Shown here piece by piece: positions 51,785 through 60,466 of a stretch of DNA of 64,000 nucleotides (positions are counted from its first letter, which is position 1; each line of letters opens with the position of its first letter). A model generated the notes under the pieces. That model was not told the DNA's origin and did not search any database. It saw only the letters and a list, made by a program, of their open reading frames with translations. The DNA comes from Pseudonocardia autotrophica (GTDB lineage: Bacteria; Actinomycetota; Actinomycetes; Mycobacteriales; Pseudonocardiaceae), in assembly GCF_000717175.1 (NCBI RefSeq), contig NZ_JNYD01000023.1, forward strand, positions 1 through 64,000, in the 5' to 3' direction. The position numbers and the translations under genes are program-made.

Positions 51785-53107
51785 ATGGAGAGGTGGGCCG
51801 CGCTGGGGCTGCGCGCCGCGTTGGTCGGCGGCGCGGTCCTCGTCGTGTTCGCGGTCCTCGTCGTGGTCCCGCCGGTGCTGCTCGGCACCGGCCTCGGGCA
51901 GATCGGCGTGCTGCTGCCCTTCGTCGCGGCACTCGTCTGCGCGATCGGCGCGGCGCGGCTGCGCCCGGTGGTGGACCGGATCGTCGAGCGCGTGACCCAC
52001 ACCCGGGGCACGACCCCGTACTCCGCGCTGGCCGAGGCGGCCGCGCGGATCCGGAGCGGCACCCCGGACTCGGCCCTGCCGGGGCTGGCGGAGGTGCTCG
52101 CGGAGGGCACCGCGGCACGCGAGGCGCGGGTCTGGCTCGCGGTCTCCGACCGGTTGGTGACGGCCGCGGTCCACCCGCCGCGCGCGGTCACCGGGGAGAC
52201 CGTGCCGAACCTCGCCGTGCTGCTCGGCGGGGAGGACCCGGAGCAGCGGGCCGACCACGTCGTCCCGATCGTCGAGGGACAGACGCTGCGGGCCGTGCTC
52301 GCCATCCGCAAGCCGACCGCGATCACCCCCGCCGACCAGCAGCTGATGCGGGACCTCGCCGGCGGGGCGGGGCTGCTGCTGCGCGGCGTCGCGATGAACA
52401 CCGAGCTGCGCGACCGCGTCCGGCGGGCCGCGGAGCTGGCCGCCGAGCTCGAGCGGTCCCGGGAGCGGCTCGCCACGGCCCGGGACGTCGAGCGGCGCCG
52501 GCTCGTCGGCGAGCTCTCGCAGGCCACCACCGACCGGCTCGCCACCCTGCGGATCGTGCTCGACGGGGCCCGTCAGGACCTGGGCGGGAGCACGCCGGAC
52601 CCGGCCCGCGCGGGGTCCGCGATCCGCCGCGCCGGCACCCAGCTCGACGAGCTGCTCGACCGGTTCCGGCTCATCGCCCGCGGGGTCTACCCGCAGGTCC
52701 TTCGCGATCAGGGCCCGGTCGGCGCGCTCGAGGAGGTGGCCGCCGACCTGGACCGGCCGGTGCGGCTCGCCGGTGCGCCCGAGGACAGGCTGCCGTGGGA
52801 GGTCGAGTCCGGCGTCTACTACGTCGCCGCCTCGGCGCTGCAGTGGCTGGCCGCTTCTCAGGGGCCCGAGCTGGAGGTCGAGCTGACCCACGCCGACGGG
52901 CGGCTGGCCGTCAGCGTCGTCGACCCGCGGCCCGGGTTCGCCCCCGGGGAGCTGCGCGCCGCGCTCGCCGGTGACCTCGAGCGGCTGGCGGCGCTCGGCG
53001 GCGAGGCCGGGCTGACCACGGACGAGGACGGCCGGCTGGTGCTCACCGCGAGCCTGCCGGAGCGGCTGGAGCCCGCCGTCGAGGTCGCCCGGGAGGTGCG
53101 GGTGTGA
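51785..53107 (+). CDS. Membrane HisKA_3-family pseudokinase
   Basis: The 440-residue protein has two N-terminal transmembrane helices, a GAF-like middle (about 90-200), and a HisKA_3/HATPase-like C-terminal half. The dimerisation helix reads RRLVGELSQATTDRLATLRIVL: the acceptor His is missing (Ser245 at that place). The N-box reads YYVAASALQWLAAS without its Asn. DPRPGFAPGEL stands where DxGxGF is expected. It therefore looks like a catalytically dead kinase, perhaps a sensor or regulatory partner of the kinase encoded next. Its stop overlaps the next GTG (GTGA). Confidence 0.82.
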   Translation: MERWAALGLRAALVGGAVLVVFAVLVVVPPVLLGTGLGQIGVLLPFVAALVCAIGAARLRPVVDRIVERVTHTRGTTPYSALAEAAARIRSGTPDSALPGLAEVLAEGTAAREARVWLAVSDRLVTAAVHPPRAVTGETVPNLAVLLGGEDPEQRADHVVPIVEGQTLRAVLAIRKPTAITPADQQLMRDLAGGAGLLLRGVAMNTELRDRVRRAAELAAELERSRERLATARDVERRRLVGELSQATTDRLATLRIVLDGARQDLGGSTPDPARAGSAIRRAGTQLDELLDRFRLIARGVYPQVLRDQGPVGALEEVAADLDRPVRLAGAPEDRLPWEVESGVYYVAASALQWLAASQGPELEVELTHADGRLAVSVVDPRPGFAPGELRAALAGDLERLAALGGEAGLTTDEDGRLVLTASLPERLEPAVEVAREVRV

Positions 53108-56100
53108 GCGCGACCGCGATCCGGCCGGCCCGCGCACCTGCGGGCGCGAGCGGGCTGCACCGGCTCGCCGTCGCGGTCTACGTCGTGGTCCTCGTCGTCT
53201 GTTCGGTGGTCGCGATCGGCTGGCTGGCGGTCGGCGCGTACGTCGCGGTGGCCTGGTACGTGCCCGGCTTCGGGGCCGGCGACTCGGTGTGGGCCCAGGC
53301 GGTCGCCGCCGCGGCGCCCGCCACCGAGCCGCTGGACCAGCTCGTCGTCGACTACGCGCTGAGCCTGGGCGCGGTCGCGATCGCGGTGGTGCTGCTGGTC
53401 CGCGGCGGGTCGGGCTGGCCGACCCGGCTGCTCGCGCTGGCCATGGTCGGCTCGGGCGGCGCCTTCAACCTGCAGGCGCACGCGGCCGCGACCGCCGTCG
53501 ACGCCGCGACCGGGATCGCGGCCGGGCCCATCCACCAGATCGTGCTGCACGGCGTGGCCTGCGCGGCCTACGTCCTCGCGCTGCTGGTCTTCCCGACGCC
53601 GCAGGGCGCGTGGCCGTCGCGCTGGGGCCGTTCGGGCCGGGTGACGCTGGCCGTGTTCGGCGTGCTCGTGCTCGGGATCGTCGGGTTCGGGACGGCGCTG
53701 CTGCGGCACACCACCAGCTGCGTGCTGTTCTTCGGCTTCCTGGTGCCGCTGGTCGGGGTGGCGGTGCTGCCCGGGCGCATCCGCCGCGGCGAGACCGCGG
53801 CCCTGCGAACCCAGGCCCGGCTGGTGTTCAGCCTGCTCGTGGCGGCGTTCGCGGCGATCGTCGTGCTGGGGATCAGCACGATCGTGCTCTGGCTGCTCGG
53901 CGTCCCCGGCCTGGAGCTCTACGACCCGACGGCGCACGACTCGATGACGACGGGTGCGGCCGCCGGCCAGCCGGTCGCGCTGCTGTTCTGGGCCTCGCGG
54001 GTCGGGTCGGCGGCGATCGCGGTCGCGGTGCTGGTCGCGGTGCGCGCGGAGCGGCTGTGGTCGGCGGAGGCGCGGTTCAGCCGGGTCCTGGCGGCCGTGC
54101 TGGCGGTGGCCGTCGTCGGGGGCGGGGTGGTCGTGTTCGAGGCGGCCGGGTGGCTGATCGGCTTCGGGCCGCTGTGGTCCTCGCTCGGCGCGTCGCTGCT
54201 CGCCGCCGTCGCCTTCCTGCCCGTCTACCGGGCGGTGGAGGGGCTCACCGACCGGCTGCTCTACGGCCGCCGGCCCACCCCGTACAGCGCGCTCGCCGAG
54301 GTCGCGGCGCTGTCCCGGACCGCGGCGTCCGACGCACCCGACCTCGCCCGCGTCGCCGAGGCGGTCGGGCGGGCCCTCGGCTCGTCGCGCTGCCGGCTCA
54401 CCGTGGTACGGCCCGGGCTCCGGGACCGCACCTACGAATGGGCGTCGCGGCGGGCGACGCGGCGGGACGACGGCACGGGGCTGGTCGGCGTCCCGGTCCG
54501 CGGCGGCGCGCAGCACCTCGGCACCCTGGAGGTGGACCGGGCCGCCGTCGCCGGGCTGCACGCCGACCGCCGGCACCTGCTGGAGGACATCGCGGACAGC
54601 CTGGGCGTGGTCGTCACCGCCAGCCGGCTGGGCGTGGAGCTGGAGCGCCAGCTGCGGGCGGCGCTCGCGCACGCGGCCGAGATCGCGGTGTCCCGGCGCG
54701 AGGCGGTGTCGGAGATGGACGCCGAGCGCCGGCGGATCGAGCGGGACCTCCACGACGGCGCCCAGCACCAGCTCGTCTCGCTGCGGCTGGTGCTCGGGCT
54801 CGTACAGCACGAGGTGGAGAACGGGCGGATCGAGCAGGCCCGCGAGCGGCTCGGGGTGCTGGCCGGGCAGCTCGACACGGCGGAGTCCGTGCTCGCCGAG
54901 ACCGCCAGCGGGGTCCGGTCCATCGCGCTCGCCGAGCGCGGCCTGGTCGCGGCGCTGGAGGCCGAGCTGGCCGGGCCACCGCCGGTGCGGGTGGAGTCGG
55001 CGCTCCCGGCCGGGCGGCGTTACCCGCCGGAGCTCGAGGCCGCGGTGTACTTCTGCTGCCTGGAGTCGGTGAACAACGCGCACAAGCACGCCCCCGGCGC
55101 CGACGTCGTCATCCGGTTCGACGAGGAGCACGGACGGCTGCACTTCACCGTGCGCGACAGCGGGCCCGGGTTCGTGGTGCCGGAACCGGCGGTGGTCGGG
55201 CCGGCGGCGGCGACGGCCGGGCGCGGCCTGCGCAACGTCGCCGCGCGGATCGTCGCGGCCGGCGGGCGGGTGGACCTGAGGTCGGCGCCGGGTGAGGGCA
55301 CGACCGTCGAGGGCTCGGTCCCGGTGCCCGAGGCGGAGACGCACGACACCGGGCCGGCGCCGGCCCCCGCGCTCGACGCCGAGGCGGACACCACCGCGCT
55401 CGACGTCGCCGGGCTGGTGGTCGAGACCCGTCCCGTGCCGACGCTCCCGCCGGAGCACCACGACCGCGGCGCGGACACGTCCCTGCCCGGCCAGGTCCGG
55501 CGCGTGCTCGCCGCAGCGGCCGCGTCGGCCGACGCGGGCCTGCGCGAGCGGTTGCACGCGCTGGAGGCCGACCTCGACCGGCCGCTGCGGGTTGCGGTCT
55601 CGGGGCCGCCGAGGTCGGGGGTGTCCACGCTGGTCGCGGCCCTGGCGGCGACCCCGGGCGAGGTCGACCTGGAGATCGTCGAGGGCACGGCCGGGGACGT
55701 CCCGCTGCTCGTGCTGCCCGCCGACGACGGGGTGCCGCCGCCCGACGGGCCGCCCGCGATCGGTGTCCTCGCCCGGGCGGACGAGCTCGCGGGCGACCCG
55801 TGGAGCGAGGCCCGCCGGCGCGCCGCGGAGCCCGAGGTGCGGCGGCGCTGCTGGACCGTGATCCCCGTGGCGGCCGGGCTGACCCGCGGGAAGATGGGCT
55901 CCGCGCTCGTCTCCGAGCTGGCCGCCGACGGCGCGAGGCCGGACGAGGTGGCCGCCGAGCTGACCCGGCGCAGCGGCGTGCCGCGGCTGCGCGAGCTGCT
56001 CGAACGCGGGCTCGCCGACCGGGCGGACGCGCTGCGGGCCCGCGCCGTGCTCCGCGAGCTGGACGGGATCGTCGCCGCGCGGCCCGCGGGGGACGACGGC

Positions 56101-56505
56101 GACCTGCGCTACCTGCTCGAACGCCTCCGCACGACCGCGCACGAGCTCGCCGAGCTCGACCTCGTCGACGCGCTGCGCGCCGGGACCCCCGCCCTCTCCA
56201 CCGACGAGCGCACCGCGGCCGAGCTGCTGCTGGGCGCCGAGGGCACCGCCGCCCACCGACGGCTGGGCCTCGCGCCCGACGCCGGCCCCGACGAGATCCG
56301 GCTCGCCGCGGCGGCGCAGCTCAGCCGCTGGCAGCGGCGGGCCGAGCACCCGGTCTCGACGCGGGACCAGCGCGCCGCCGCCGCGGTACTGGTCCTGACC
56401 TGCGAGCGGATGCTGGCCGAGACGCCCGCCTCGCCCGTCGCCCTCACCCCGGTCGGGGCCGGACCGGTCGCGACGCCGCCCGCCGGGGTCGGCGCCGGCC
56501 GGTAG
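53104..56505 (+). CDS. Membrane histidine kinase fused to a dynamin-like (IniC-type) GTPase domain
   Basis: The 1,133-residue protein has nine or ten N-terminal transmembrane helices (about 20-380), a GAF-like domain (395-510), and a complete HisKA_3 kinase: His550 in RIERDLHDGAQHQLVSLRL, N-box CCLESVNNAHKHA, DSGPGF near 684, and GRGLRNVAARI. After a 70-residue linker, residues 790-1120 resemble actinobacterial dynamin-family proteins: P-loop-like GPPRSGVST (834-842), LARADELAG in place of TKADE, TVIPVAAGL, LRELLERGLADRADALRAR, and an ending with LSRWQRRAEHPVSTRDQ. The Walker A Lys is replaced by Val, so nucleotide hydrolysis is doubtful. The likely partner is the NarL-type regulator two genes upstream. 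Confidence 0.88.
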   Translation: MSATAIRPARAPAGASGLHRLAVAVYVVVLVVCSVVAIGWLAVGAYVAVAWYVPGFGAGDSVWAQAVAAAAPATEPLDQLVVDYALSLGAVAIAVVLLVRGGSGWPTRLLALAMVGSGGAFNLQAHAAATAVDAATGIAAGPIHQIVLHGVACAAYVLALLVFPTPQGAWPSRWGRSGRVTLAVFGVLVLGIVGFGTALLRHTTSCVLFFGFLVPLVGVAVLPGRIRRGETAALRTQARLVFSLLVAAFAAIVVLGISTIVLWLLGVPGLELYDPTAHDSMTTGAAAGQPVALLFWASRVGSAAIAVAVLVAVRAERLWSAEARFSRVLAAVLAVAVVGGGVVVFEAAGWLIGFGPLWSSLGASLLAAVAFLPVYRAVEGLTDRLLYGRRPTPYSALAEVAALSRTAASDAPDLARVAEAVGRALGSSRCRLTVVRPGLRDRTYEWASRRATRRDDGTGLVGVPVRGGAQHLGTLEVDRAAVAGLHADRRHLLEDIADSLGVVVTASRLGVELERQLRAALAHAAEIAVSRREAVSEMDAERRRIERDLHDGAQHQLVSLRLVLGLVQHEVENGRIEQARERLGVLAGQLDTAESVLAETASGVRSIALAERGLVAALEAELAGPPPVRVESALPAGRRYPPELEAAVYFCCLESVNNAHKHAPGADVVIRFDEEHGRLHFTVRDSGPGFVVPEPAVVGPAAATAGRGLRNVAARIVAAGGRVDLRSAPGEGTTVEGSVPVPEAETHDTGPAPAPALDAEADTTALDVAGLVVETRPVPTLPPEHHDRGADTSLPGQVRRVLAAAAASADAGLRERLHALEADLDRPLRVAVSGPPRSGVSTLVAALAATPGEVDLEIVEGTAGDVPLLVLPADDGVPPPDGPPAIGVLARADELAGDPWSEARRRAAEPEVRRRCWTVIPVAAGLTRGKMGSALVSELAADGARPDEVAAELTRRSGVPRLRELLERGLADRADALRARAVLRELDGIVAARPAGDDGDLRYLLERLRTTAHELAELDLVDALRAGTPALSTDERTAAELLLGAEGTAAHRRLGLAPDAGPDEIRLAAAAQLSRWQRRAEHPVSTRDQRAAAAVLVLTCERMLAETPASPVALTPVGAGPVATPPAGVGAGR

Positions 56506-56515
56506 GGTCGCCGGC

Positions 56516-57547
56516 ATGATCGACGCCGACGGTGTGCACCGCGTCTCCGTCGACGAGCACCTGGGGCTCAGCACCGAGGTCCTCACCGGTCTCGGCGCAC
56601 CGGACCGCGCGGCGCGCGAGCAGGCCGGGATGCTGCTCGAGGGCGACCTGCGCGGGCACGCGTCGCACGGCATCCGACGGCTGCCGGTGCTGGCCGGCCG
56701 GATCGGCAACGGCGTGCTGGACCCCGCCGCGGAGCCCGAGCTGCGCTGGACCACCGACTCGGTGCTCACCGTCGACGGGCGGACCGGGCTCGGTCCGCCC
56801 GTCGCCCACCGGGCCGTCGAGGCGCTGGTCGAGCGGGTGCCGCGCACCGGGGTCGCCGTCGCGGCGATCCGCCGGGCGGGGCACCTCGGGATGCTCGCGC
56901 CGTACGTCGAGCGGCTGGCCGAGGCGGGGCTCGCCGGGCTCGCGACGACCACCAGCGAGGCCCTCGTCCACCCCTGGGGCGCCGCTCCCGCGATGCTGGG
57001 CACCAACCCGATCGCGGCGGCCATCCCGACGGGCGGCCAACCCGTCGTGCTCGACATGGCGACGGGGCAGATCTCCCGCGGCAAGGTGCTCGACCACGCG
57101 GCCCGCGGCGAGCCGCTGCCCGAGGGCGCGGCCGTCGACGCCGAGGGCGCCCCGACCACGGACGCGACCGCCGCCCTCGACGGCGCCATCACCCCGGTGG
57201 GCGGCCCGAAGGGTTACGCGCTGTCGCTGGTCCTCGAGCTGCTGGTCGCCTCCCTGACCGGCACCGCGCTCGGCCGGGAGGTCCGGGGCACGCTCGACAC
57301 CACGGACCCGGTGACCAAGGGGGACCTGCTGATCGCCTTCGCGCCGGGCCTGTTCGGCGTCGGCCGGACGCAGCCGGCGATCGCCGCCTTCCTCGACGAG
57401 CTCCGGACCCTCCCGCCCGCGCCCGGGCACACCCGGGTGCAGGTGCCCGGCGACCGCGCCCACGACGTGCGCGCCCGCAACCGGTTCCGCGGCGTGCCCG
57501 TCGACGAGACCACCTGGGCGCAGGTGCAGGGGCTCCGCCGGCGCTGA
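56516..57547 (+). CDS. Malate/L-lactate dehydrogenase (LDH2/YlbC-type)
   Basis: The 343-residue NAD(P)-dependent oxidoreductase belongs to the MDH2/LDH2 family, unrelated to classic Rossmann MDH. The signature features are GDLRGHASHGIRRLP (catalytic His), AIRRAGHLGML, PWGAAPAMLGTNPIAAAIPTG, VVLDMATGQISRGKV, and GPKGYALSLVLELL. Related enzymes act on malate, lactate, ureidoglycolate or delta-1-piperideine-2-carboxylate, so the substrate remains open. ATG 56516 lies 10 bp after the kinase-dynamin stop, so read-through from that operon is possible. Confidence 0.9.
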   Translation: MIDADGVHRVSVDEHLGLSTEVLTGLGAPDRAAREQAGMLLEGDLRGHASHGIRRLPVLAGRIGNGVLDPAAEPELRWTTDSVLTVDGRTGLGPPVAHRAVEALVERVPRTGVAVAAIRRAGHLGMLAPYVERLAEAGLAGLATTTSEALVHPWGAAPAMLGTNPIAAAIPTGGQPVVLDMATGQISRGKVLDHAARGEPLPEGAAVDAEGAPTTDATAALDGAITPVGGPKGYALSLVLELLVASLTGTALGREVRGTLDTTDPVTKGDLLIAFAPGLFGVGRTQPAIAAFLDELRTLPPAPGHTRVQVPGDRAHDVRARNRFRGVPVDETTWAQVQGLRRR

Positions 57548-57569
57548 TCCGTTCGGCCCAGCCCATGAT

Positions 57570-57591
57570 CGTCCGTGCCGTTCCACGGACG
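57570..57591 (+). terminator. Hairpin after the dehydrogenase gene
   Basis: CGTCCGTG (57570-57577) pairs with CACGGACG (57584-57591) around a six-base loop, 22 bp after the stop codon. It is shorter than the other hairpins in this window. Confidence 0.5.
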
Positions 57592-57652
57592 GCCGATGGT
57601 TGACTACGCGCGGTAGCACTCGTACTGCGAGACGTCCGAGGGGGCTGGGGCG

Positions 57653-59221
57653 ATGCATCCGGACGATCCCGGGATCATGGGGCTGATGCTGCAGGTGGGG
57701 CGCACGGCGGTGGCCGGCGCCGATCTCGGCACGCTGCTCTCCTCGGTCTGCACCGCGCTGCCCGCGACGCTCGGCGTCTCGGGCGCGGCGATCGTGCTGG
57801 TGGAGGTGCCGGACCGGTTCCCGGGGCTCGCGGGGGTGTCGGCGTCGGACACGGCGGCCGGGCGGCTCGGGGAGATGGAGCTGCGGGCGGGCACCGGCCC
57901 GGTGCAGGGCGCCGTCCGGTCCGGACGCCCGATGGTCACCCCCGACCTCACCCGCATCGGCCCGCCGGAGCTGGCGGCCGCGGCCGCGGACACCGGGCTG
58001 ACGTGCTCGGTCGTCGTTCCGCTGGTCGTCGACGGGGAGCCGGTCGGCGGGCTGCAGCTGTTCGGGCACCCGGGCCGGCCGGTGGGGGACGGGCACGTCG
58101 ACGCCGTCGCCGGGCTGGCCGACGTCCTGTCCGCGCGGCTCACGGACGTCTGCGCGCTGCGCCGGCTCACCGCCACCGTCGCGCGGCTGACCGCGGAGCA
58201 CGAGACCGCCCTGCCGGTCGCGCACGCCACCGGCATGCTCGCCGAGCGGTACCGCACGGACGTCGAGGAGGCCGGGCGCTACCTGGCCAGCCGGGCGCGC
58301 AAGGCCGGCGTCGAGCCGGCGGAGGCCGCGCGGAGCGTGCTGGACCGCACCGACGCGCCGCCCGCGGCCGGTGAGGACACGCCGACCCAGGTGTTCGGGG
58401 CGGTGGCGCCCGGGCCTGGTCCCGCACGGAGCGCGCCCGGACGGGGCGGGGAGCGGCCGGACGGTGACCGCGGGCCCGAGCGGGTCGGCGCCGCACCGGA
58501 GGGACCCCGGCCGGGGCTCCCGGCCGGCGCGGTCCCCGAGCAGCGGCGGGGCCAGGAGCGCAGCCGCTCGGGCGGTCGGCGCCGGCTCGTCGACGAGCCT
58601 TCCGCGGCTGCCGGGGCGCACGGCGATCCGCAGACCGCGCGCGGGCCGGAGCGTCCGCAGCCCGCACCCGAGCGGTCCCGCGGCTCCCGGTCGGAGCCCC
58701 GCGGCCGGCAGGTCGCCGACCCGCGCCCGTCGGCGCGGCCGGAACCCGCCGAGCAGCGCGAACGCGGCACCGAGCAGCGCGCGGCCCGGGGCCCGGTCCC
58801 GCCCGGCGCCCTGCCGCCCGTCCCGCAGCCGCGGCACGGCGGCGCGCCGTCGCCGACCCGGCGGGCCGGGTCCGGCGAGCAGCGCCCGGCCGCCGCACCT
58901 CCGTCGGGCGGCGGCAGACGGCGCCTCCGCGAGCCCGCGGACCGGCTGCCGGTCGGCGAGGTCCTGCCCGGTCGCGACCCCTGGGACCTCGACCAGGCCG
59001 CGCTCCCCGGCCCGGGGACACCGGAGCGGTCCGGCGGTCGTCGTCGCGCCGAGGACCGGCCCGACGCACCGCGGGTCCCGCAGCAGCGCCGGGAGGACGG
59101 GCCGACCGGGGACGAGCGCTCCGCGTCCGGCCGCCGCGCCGCGCCGCCCGCCCCCGAGGGGCCGCACGTCCCGGGGTCCGGCGCACCGCGCGCCCGGCAC
59201 CGCCGCGCCGACATCACCTGA
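57653..59221 (+). CDS. GAF-ANTAR protein with a 290-residue disordered basic tail
   Basis: The 522-residue protein has a GAF sensor domain (residues 15-170; DLGTLLSSVCTALPATLGVSGAAIVL to VDAVAGLADVLSARL). An ANTAR-like helical domain follows (about 175-232, including ATGMLAERYRTDVEEAGRYLASRARKAG), the type that binds nascent RNA to antiterminate transcription. From residue 235 to the end the sequence is low-complexity, rich in Arg, Pro, Gly and Ala, and almost certainly disordered. Such a long basic tail is not usual for GAF-ANTAR proteins. It could strengthen RNA binding or phase separation. The downstream TPP riboswitch operon is independent. Confidence 0.8.
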   Translation: MHPDDPGIMGLMLQVGRTAVAGADLGTLLSSVCTALPATLGVSGAAIVLVEVPDRFPGLAGVSASDTAAGRLGEMELRAGTGPVQGAVRSGRPMVTPDLTRIGPPELAAAAADTGLTCSVVVPLVVDGEPVGGLQLFGHPGRPVGDGHVDAVAGLADVLSARLTDVCALRRLTATVARLTAEHETALPVAHATGMLAERYRTDVEEAGRYLASRARKAGVEPAEAARSVLDRTDAPPAAGEDTPTQVFGAVAPGPGPARSAPGRGGERPDGDRGPERVGAAPEGPRPGLPAGAVPEQRRGQERSRSGGRRRLVDEPSAAAGAHGDPQTARGPERPQPAPERSRGSRSEPRGRQVADPRPSARPEPAEQRERGTEQRAARGPVPPGALPPVPQPRHGGAPSPTRRAGSGEQRPAAAPPSGGGRRRLREPADRLPVGEVLPGRDPWDLDQAALPGPGTPERSGGRRRAEDRPDAPRVPQQRREDGPTGDERSASGRRAAPPAPEGPHVPGSGAPRARHRRADIT

Positions 59222-59312
59222 CCCGCGCGCCGCCTCCCCGTCACGCGGACGTCACACCGCGAGGGCGGGGGAGGCGGTGGCACCGGGGCGCGGGGGGACG
59301 TAGGGTCTGCTT

Positions 59313-59412
59313 CCGAACCCGCGGGAGCACTCACGATCCGAGGCTGAGAGGGCGGCAGGACCGGCCGTCGACCGTTCGCACCTGACCCGGTTAGCACCGG
59401 CGTAGGGAGGAC
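59313..59412 (+). promoter_or_regulatory. TPP riboswitch (THI box)
   Basis: The conserved core is present: CGGGAGCAC (from about 59322), GGCTGAGAGGG (59342-59352), CACCTGACCCGGTTAGCACC (59379-59398), and GCGTAGGGAGG (59400-59410). The last strand of the aptamer contains the Shine-Dalgarno GGGAGG of the next gene, so ligand binding would hide the ribosome site directly. It precedes a thiamine-precursor ABC transporter. Confidence 0.92.
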
Positions 59413-59413
59413 C

Positions 59414-60466
59414 GTGTCGCGCATGTCCCCGTCCCGTGTCGTTCTTCGGCTGACCGCCCTCGTGGTGGGGCTGGCGCTGCTCCTCGCCGGCTGCGGTGGC
59501 GCCGCCGACCAGCAGCAGGGCGCACCGGAGCCGATCCGGATCGCCCTGGACTGGACCCCGAACACCAACCACAGCGGCCTGTACGTCGCGCAGCAGGAGG
59601 GCTGGTTCCGCGACGCGGGGCTCGACGTCCAGTTCCTGCCGTACAGCGACACCTCGCCGGACACCCTGGTCGGCAACGGCGCCGCCGAGTTCGGGATCAG
59701 CTTCCAGGACTCGTTCACCTTCTCGAAGGCCGCCGGCGCCGACATCACCTCGGTCATGGCGGTCCTGCAGCACTGGGCCACCGAGGTGGCGGTGAAGGCG
59801 GACCGGGCCGACATCACCTCGCCCAAGGACCTCGACGGCAAGACCTACGGCGGGTTCGGCGGTCCCGGCGAGGAGCCGAAGATGCGCCAGGTCATCCGCG
59901 ACGCCGGCGGGACTGGCGAGTTCCAGACCGTCACCCTCGGGACCAGCGCGTACGAGGCGCTCTACGCCGGGCAGGTCGACTTCACCGAGCCGTTCGTCGC
60001 GTGGGAAGGCATCGAGGCCCAGATGCGCAACGAGCCGCTGAAGACCTTCAAGTACACCGACTACGGCTTCCCCGACGCCTACAACGTCCTGCTGATCGGC
60101 AACTCCACCTGGTTGAAGGACCATCCGCACCAGGCCGCCAAGTTCGTGCAGGCCGCCCAGCGCGGGTACCAGCTGGCCGCCGACGACCCGGCCCGCGCCG
60201 CGAAGGACCTGCAGGACGCGAACCCCGGTGCCTTCACCGAGCCCGAGCTCGTGACCCGCAGCCAGGACATGCTCGCGCAGGACTACCTGAAGGACGCGGC
60301 GGGCAAGGTCGGCACCCAGACCCTGGACCGCTGGCAGGGCTTCTCCGGCTTCCTGATCGACTCGGGCGCGGTCACCGACGCCTCCGGGAAGCCCGTCACC
60401 ACCCGTCCCGACTTCTCGACCTGGTTCACGAACGACTACCTGGCCCCGGGCGGGGCCACGTCGTGA
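59414..60466 (+). CDS. Thiamine-pyrimidine precursor ABC transporter substrate-binding lipoprotein (ThiY-like)
   Basis: The 350-residue lipoprotein has a signal peptide with lipobox LLAGC and an NMT1/THI5-like domain: IRIALDWTPNTNHSGLYVAQ, EFGISFQDSF, GGFGGPGEEPKMRQVI, and a C-terminal DRWQGFSGFLIDSG. ThiY proteins bind pyrimidine precursors of thiamine such as formylaminopyrimidine or HMP. Control by a TPP riboswitch strongly supports this role. The start is either GTG 59414 (SD spacing only 3 nt) or ATG 59423 (12 nt); neither spacing is ideal. Confidence 0.92.
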   Translation: MSRMSPSRVVLRLTALVVGLALLLAGCGGAADQQQGAPEPIRIALDWTPNTNHSGLYVAQQEGWFRDAGLDVQFLPYSDTSPDTLVGNGAAEFGISFQDSFTFSKAAGADITSVMAVLQHWATEVAVKADRADITSPKDLDGKTYGGFGGPGEEPKMRQVIRDAGGTGEFQTVTLGTSAYEALYAGQVDFTEPFVAWEGIEAQMRNEPLKTFKYTDYGFPDAYNVLLIGNSTWLKDHPHQAAKFVQAAQRGYQLAADDPARAAKDLQDANPGAFTEPELVTRSQDMLAQDYLKDAAGKVGTQTLDRWQGFSGFLIDSGAVTDASGKPVTTRPDFSTWFTNDYLAPGGATS

